This document shows positions 62,176 to 64,000 of a stretch of 64,000 nt of DNA, in pieces. The notes under the pieces were generated by a model. That model was given only the letters and a program-made list of their open reading frames with translations, had not been told where the DNA came from and ran no database searches. Origin of the DNA: Acidovorax sp. 210-6 (GTDB taxonomy: Bacteria; Pseudomonadota; Gammaproteobacteria; Burkholderiales; Burkholderiaceae_C); the NCBI RefSeq assembly GCF_010020825.1, contig NZ_JAACJE010000001.1, positions 992,001 to 1,056,000 on the forward strand, read 5' to 3'. A program made the position numbers and the translations under genes. Numbering within the stretch: position 1 is the stretch's first letter; the number at the start of each line of letters is the position of its first letter.

Positions 62176-64000
62176 TCAGCCCAGGCGGGCGAGTTGGTCG
62201 CGCAGGCGGGCGAGCGTGGCGCTGAAATCGGCCACGCGCTTCTTTTCCTGCTCCAGCACGGCGGCCGGAGCCTTGGCGACGAAGGCTTCGTTGCCGAGCT
62301 TGCCGTTGGCCTTGGCGATCTCGCCCTCGATGCGCGCCACTTCCTTGGCCAGGCGGGCCTTCTCTGCCGCCACGTCGATCTCCATGTGCAGGCACAGGCG
62401 CGCCTCGCCCACCACGGCCACGGGCGCAGCCTGGGCGGCCTGGCTCCAGGCGTCGTCGTCGTCGAACACCTTGACCTCGCTGAGCTTGGCCAGGGCCTGC
62501 AACACGGGGGCCGCGCCGCGCATGAACTCGGCATCGCCCACCACGAACAAGGGCAGGCGTGTGGCGGGCGAGACGTTCATCTCGCCACGCAGCGTGCGGC
62601 AGGCGTCCACCACGGTCTTGAGGCGCGCCACATGGGCCTCGGCGGCCTCGTCGATGCGCTCGGGCTGCGATTCGGGGTAGGCCGCGATGCTGACCGAGGG
62701 GCCGCCGCGGCCGGCCACGGGCGCCACCTTCTGCCACAGCTCTTCGGTGATGAAGGGCGTGATGGGGTGGGCCAGGCGCAGGATGGTCTCCAGCGTGCGG
62801 ATCAGCGTGCGGCGCGTGCCGCGTTGTTGCGCCTCGTTGCCGGTCTGGATCTGCACCTTGGCGATTTCGAGGTACCAGTCGCAGAACTCGTTCCAGACGA
62901 AGTCGTAGATGGTGTTGGCCACGTTGTCGAGGCGGTAGTCGTCAAAGCCCTTGGCCACCTCGGCCTCGACGCGCTGCAGGCGCGAGGCGATCCAGCGGTC
63001 GGCCTGGGTGAAGTGCAGATAGCCGTCGTTGCAGCTGCCGCCGCCCTGCGGGGCTTGCAGGCCGCAGTCCTGGCCTTCGCAGTTCATCAGCACGAAGCGG
63101 CTGGCGTTCCAGAGCTTGTTGCAGAAGTTGCGGTAGCCCTCGCAGCGCTTGCTGTCGAAGTTGATGCTGCGGCCCAAGGAGGCCAGCGCCGCGAAGGTGA
63201 AGCGCAGCGCGTCGGCGCCGTAGGCCGGAATGCCCTCGGGAAACTCTTTTTGCGTGTTCTTGCGCACCTGGGGCGCGGTTTCGGGCTTGCGCAGGCCCTG
63301 GGTGCGCTTGTCGAGCAGGGGTTCAAGCGCGATGCCGTCGATCAGGTCCACCGGGTCGAGCACGTTGCCCTCGGACTTGCTCATCTTCTTGCCCTGCGCG
63401 TCGCGCACCAGGCCGTGGATGTACACATGCTTGAACGGCACGCGGCCCGTGAAGTGCGTAGTCATCATGATCATCCGGGCGACCCAGAAGAAGATGATGT
63501 CGTAACCCGTCACCAGCACGCTGCTGGGCAGGTAGAGGTTGTAGTCGTCAGTGGCGCCGTCGCCTTGTTCAGGCCAGCCCATGGTGCTGAAGGGCACGAG
63601 GGCGCTGGAGTACCAGGTGTCGAGCACGTCCTCGTCGCGCTTGAGTGTTTTGCCCGGGGCCTGGGCCTGCGCCTCGGCCTCGTCGCGGGCCACGTACACC
63701 TTGCCGTCCTCGTCGTACCAGGCCGGAATCTGGTGGCCCCACCAGAGCTGGCGCGAGATGCACCAGTCCTGGATGTTGTTCATCCACTGGTTGTAGGTGT
63801 TGACCCAGTTCTCGGGCACGAAGCTCACCTGGCCGCCAGCCACGGCGTCGATGGCCTTCTGGGCGATGGACTTGCCCGTGGCATCGCCTTCACCCACCTT
63901 GTTCATGGCCACGAACCACTGGTCGGTCAGCATGGGCTCCACCACCTGGCCGGTGCGGGTGCAGATGGGCACCATGAGCTTGTGCTTCTTGGTCTCGACC
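62176..64000 (-). CDS. valS: Valyl-tRNA synthetase, C-terminal two-thirds
   Basis: Partial; the frame runs off the window at 64000 (first in-window codons [12 protein letters not shown]). It contains [20 protein letters not shown], the KMSKS loop [14 protein letters not shown], the anticodon-binding domain ([25 protein letters not shown]) and the C-terminal coiled coil ([20 protein letters not shown]) that is typical of ValS. The HIGH motif is upstream of the window. Length to the stop (608 codons here) suits a total of about 950. It charges tRNA-Val. Confidence 0.95.
   Translation of the reverse strand, partial: VETKKHKLMVPICTRTGQVVEPMLTDQWFVAMNKVGEGDATGKSIAQKAIDAVAGGQVSFVPENWVNTYNQWMNNIQDWCISRQLWWGHQIPAWYDEDGKVYVARDEAEAQAQAPGKTLKRDEDVLDTWYSSALVPFSTMGWPEQGDGATDDYNLYLPSSVLVTGYDIIFFWVARMIMMTTHFTGRVPFKHVYIHGLVRDAQGKKMSKSEGNVLDPVDLIDGIALEPLLDKRTQGLRKPETAPQVRKNTQKEFPEGIPAYGADALRFTFAALASLGRSINFDSKRCEGYRNFCNKLWNASRFVLMNCEGQDCGLQAPQGGGSCNDGYLHFTQADRWIASRLQRVEAEVAKGFDDYRLDNVANTIYDFVWNEFCDWYLEIAKVQIQTGNEAQQRGTRRTLIRTLETILRLAHPITPFITEELWQKVAPVAGRGGPSVSIAAYPESQPERIDEAAEAHVARLKTVVDACRTLRGEMNVSPATRLPLFVVGDAEFMRGAAPVLQALAKLSEVKVFDDDDAWSQAAQAAPVAVVGEARLCLHMEIDVAAEKARLAKEVARIEGEIAKANGKLGNEAFVAKAPAAVLEQEKKRVADFSATLARLRDQLARLG

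Noticed and set aside
1-64000. CRISPR array, prophage or insertion sequence
   Set aside because: No regularly spaced repeats, transposase, integrase or phage genes were seen.

Overview
The window looks like a chromosomal segment of a GC-rich betaproteobacterium of the Comamonadaceae (Acidovorax/Comamonas/Hydrogenophaga type). This is inferred from gene content, from strong third-position GC bias (which produces very long antisense shadow frames), and from about eight copies of an intergenic palindromic element built around gctataaaaataatagc and agcgct that I associate with this family. No phage, transposase, CRISPR array or plasmid gene was seen. Protein names come from motifs and family resemblance read by eye; no database search was run.

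Layout. 1-5256: a branched-chain amino-acid type ABC importer (livG end, livF, livH, livM), an alpha/beta hydrolase and a convergent Tat-exported binding protein. 5427-10175: glycerate 2-kinase coupled to a Lon-like protease, then a ketopantoate reductase-like enzyme. 10299-12408: two small membrane proteins and an unusual secreted protein with a phospholipase A2-like HD motif and two C-terminal cysteine repeats. 12516-19355: a signalling stretch with a CheR-PAS-GGDEF-EAL fusion, a CapV-like patatin, two small unknown proteins and CheV. 19468-33602: a copper/silver resistance island with CopA (three N-terminal metal-binding repeats) behind a CueR-type promoter, a long co-directional block (TolC-like, YtkA-like, CusB, CusA, Met-rich and DUF2933 proteins, membrane methyltransferase, CopZ-like protein, cytochrome c) and a divergent CopR/CopS pair with a cop-box-like site between them.

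33604-40295: two glutathione transferases, two LysR regulators, an NTF2-like protein, an NAD(P)-binding reductase, a chemoreceptor pseudogene and an OsmC protein. 40366-44195: a glutarate module (CoA-transferase, glutaryl-CoA dehydrogenase, divergent LysR regulator). 44255-48358: small housekeeping genes, including a lipoprotein, a Cache-domain protein, tRNA-Leu(CAA) with a strong terminator, cysM, a Nudix hydrolase and a TusA-like protein. 48422-61181: a large LuxR/MalT-type ATPase regulator, a divergent periplasmic binding protein, and a seven-gene cluster (acyl-CoA dehydrogenase, saccharopine-dehydrogenase-like protein, SCP-x thiolase, acyl-CoA synthetase, two SDRs, a multi-TM chemoreceptor). 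61182-64000: galU and the 3' part of valS.

The most interesting system is the 48-61 kb cluster. The promoters of the binding-protein gene and of the dehydrogenase operon carry the same ungapped 95-bp arrangement: 12-bp-phased G-rich boxes on one strand, an inverted box 35 bp further on, and a common TTTCTACAGTG core. They look like the targets of the adjacent MalT-like regulator, defining an inducible uptake, beta-oxidation and chemotaxis regulon for an unidentified acid. Other notable items are the PLA2-like secreted protein, the patatin next to a c-di-GMP enzyme, and a chemoreceptor inactivated by two stop codons and an 8-bp duplication.
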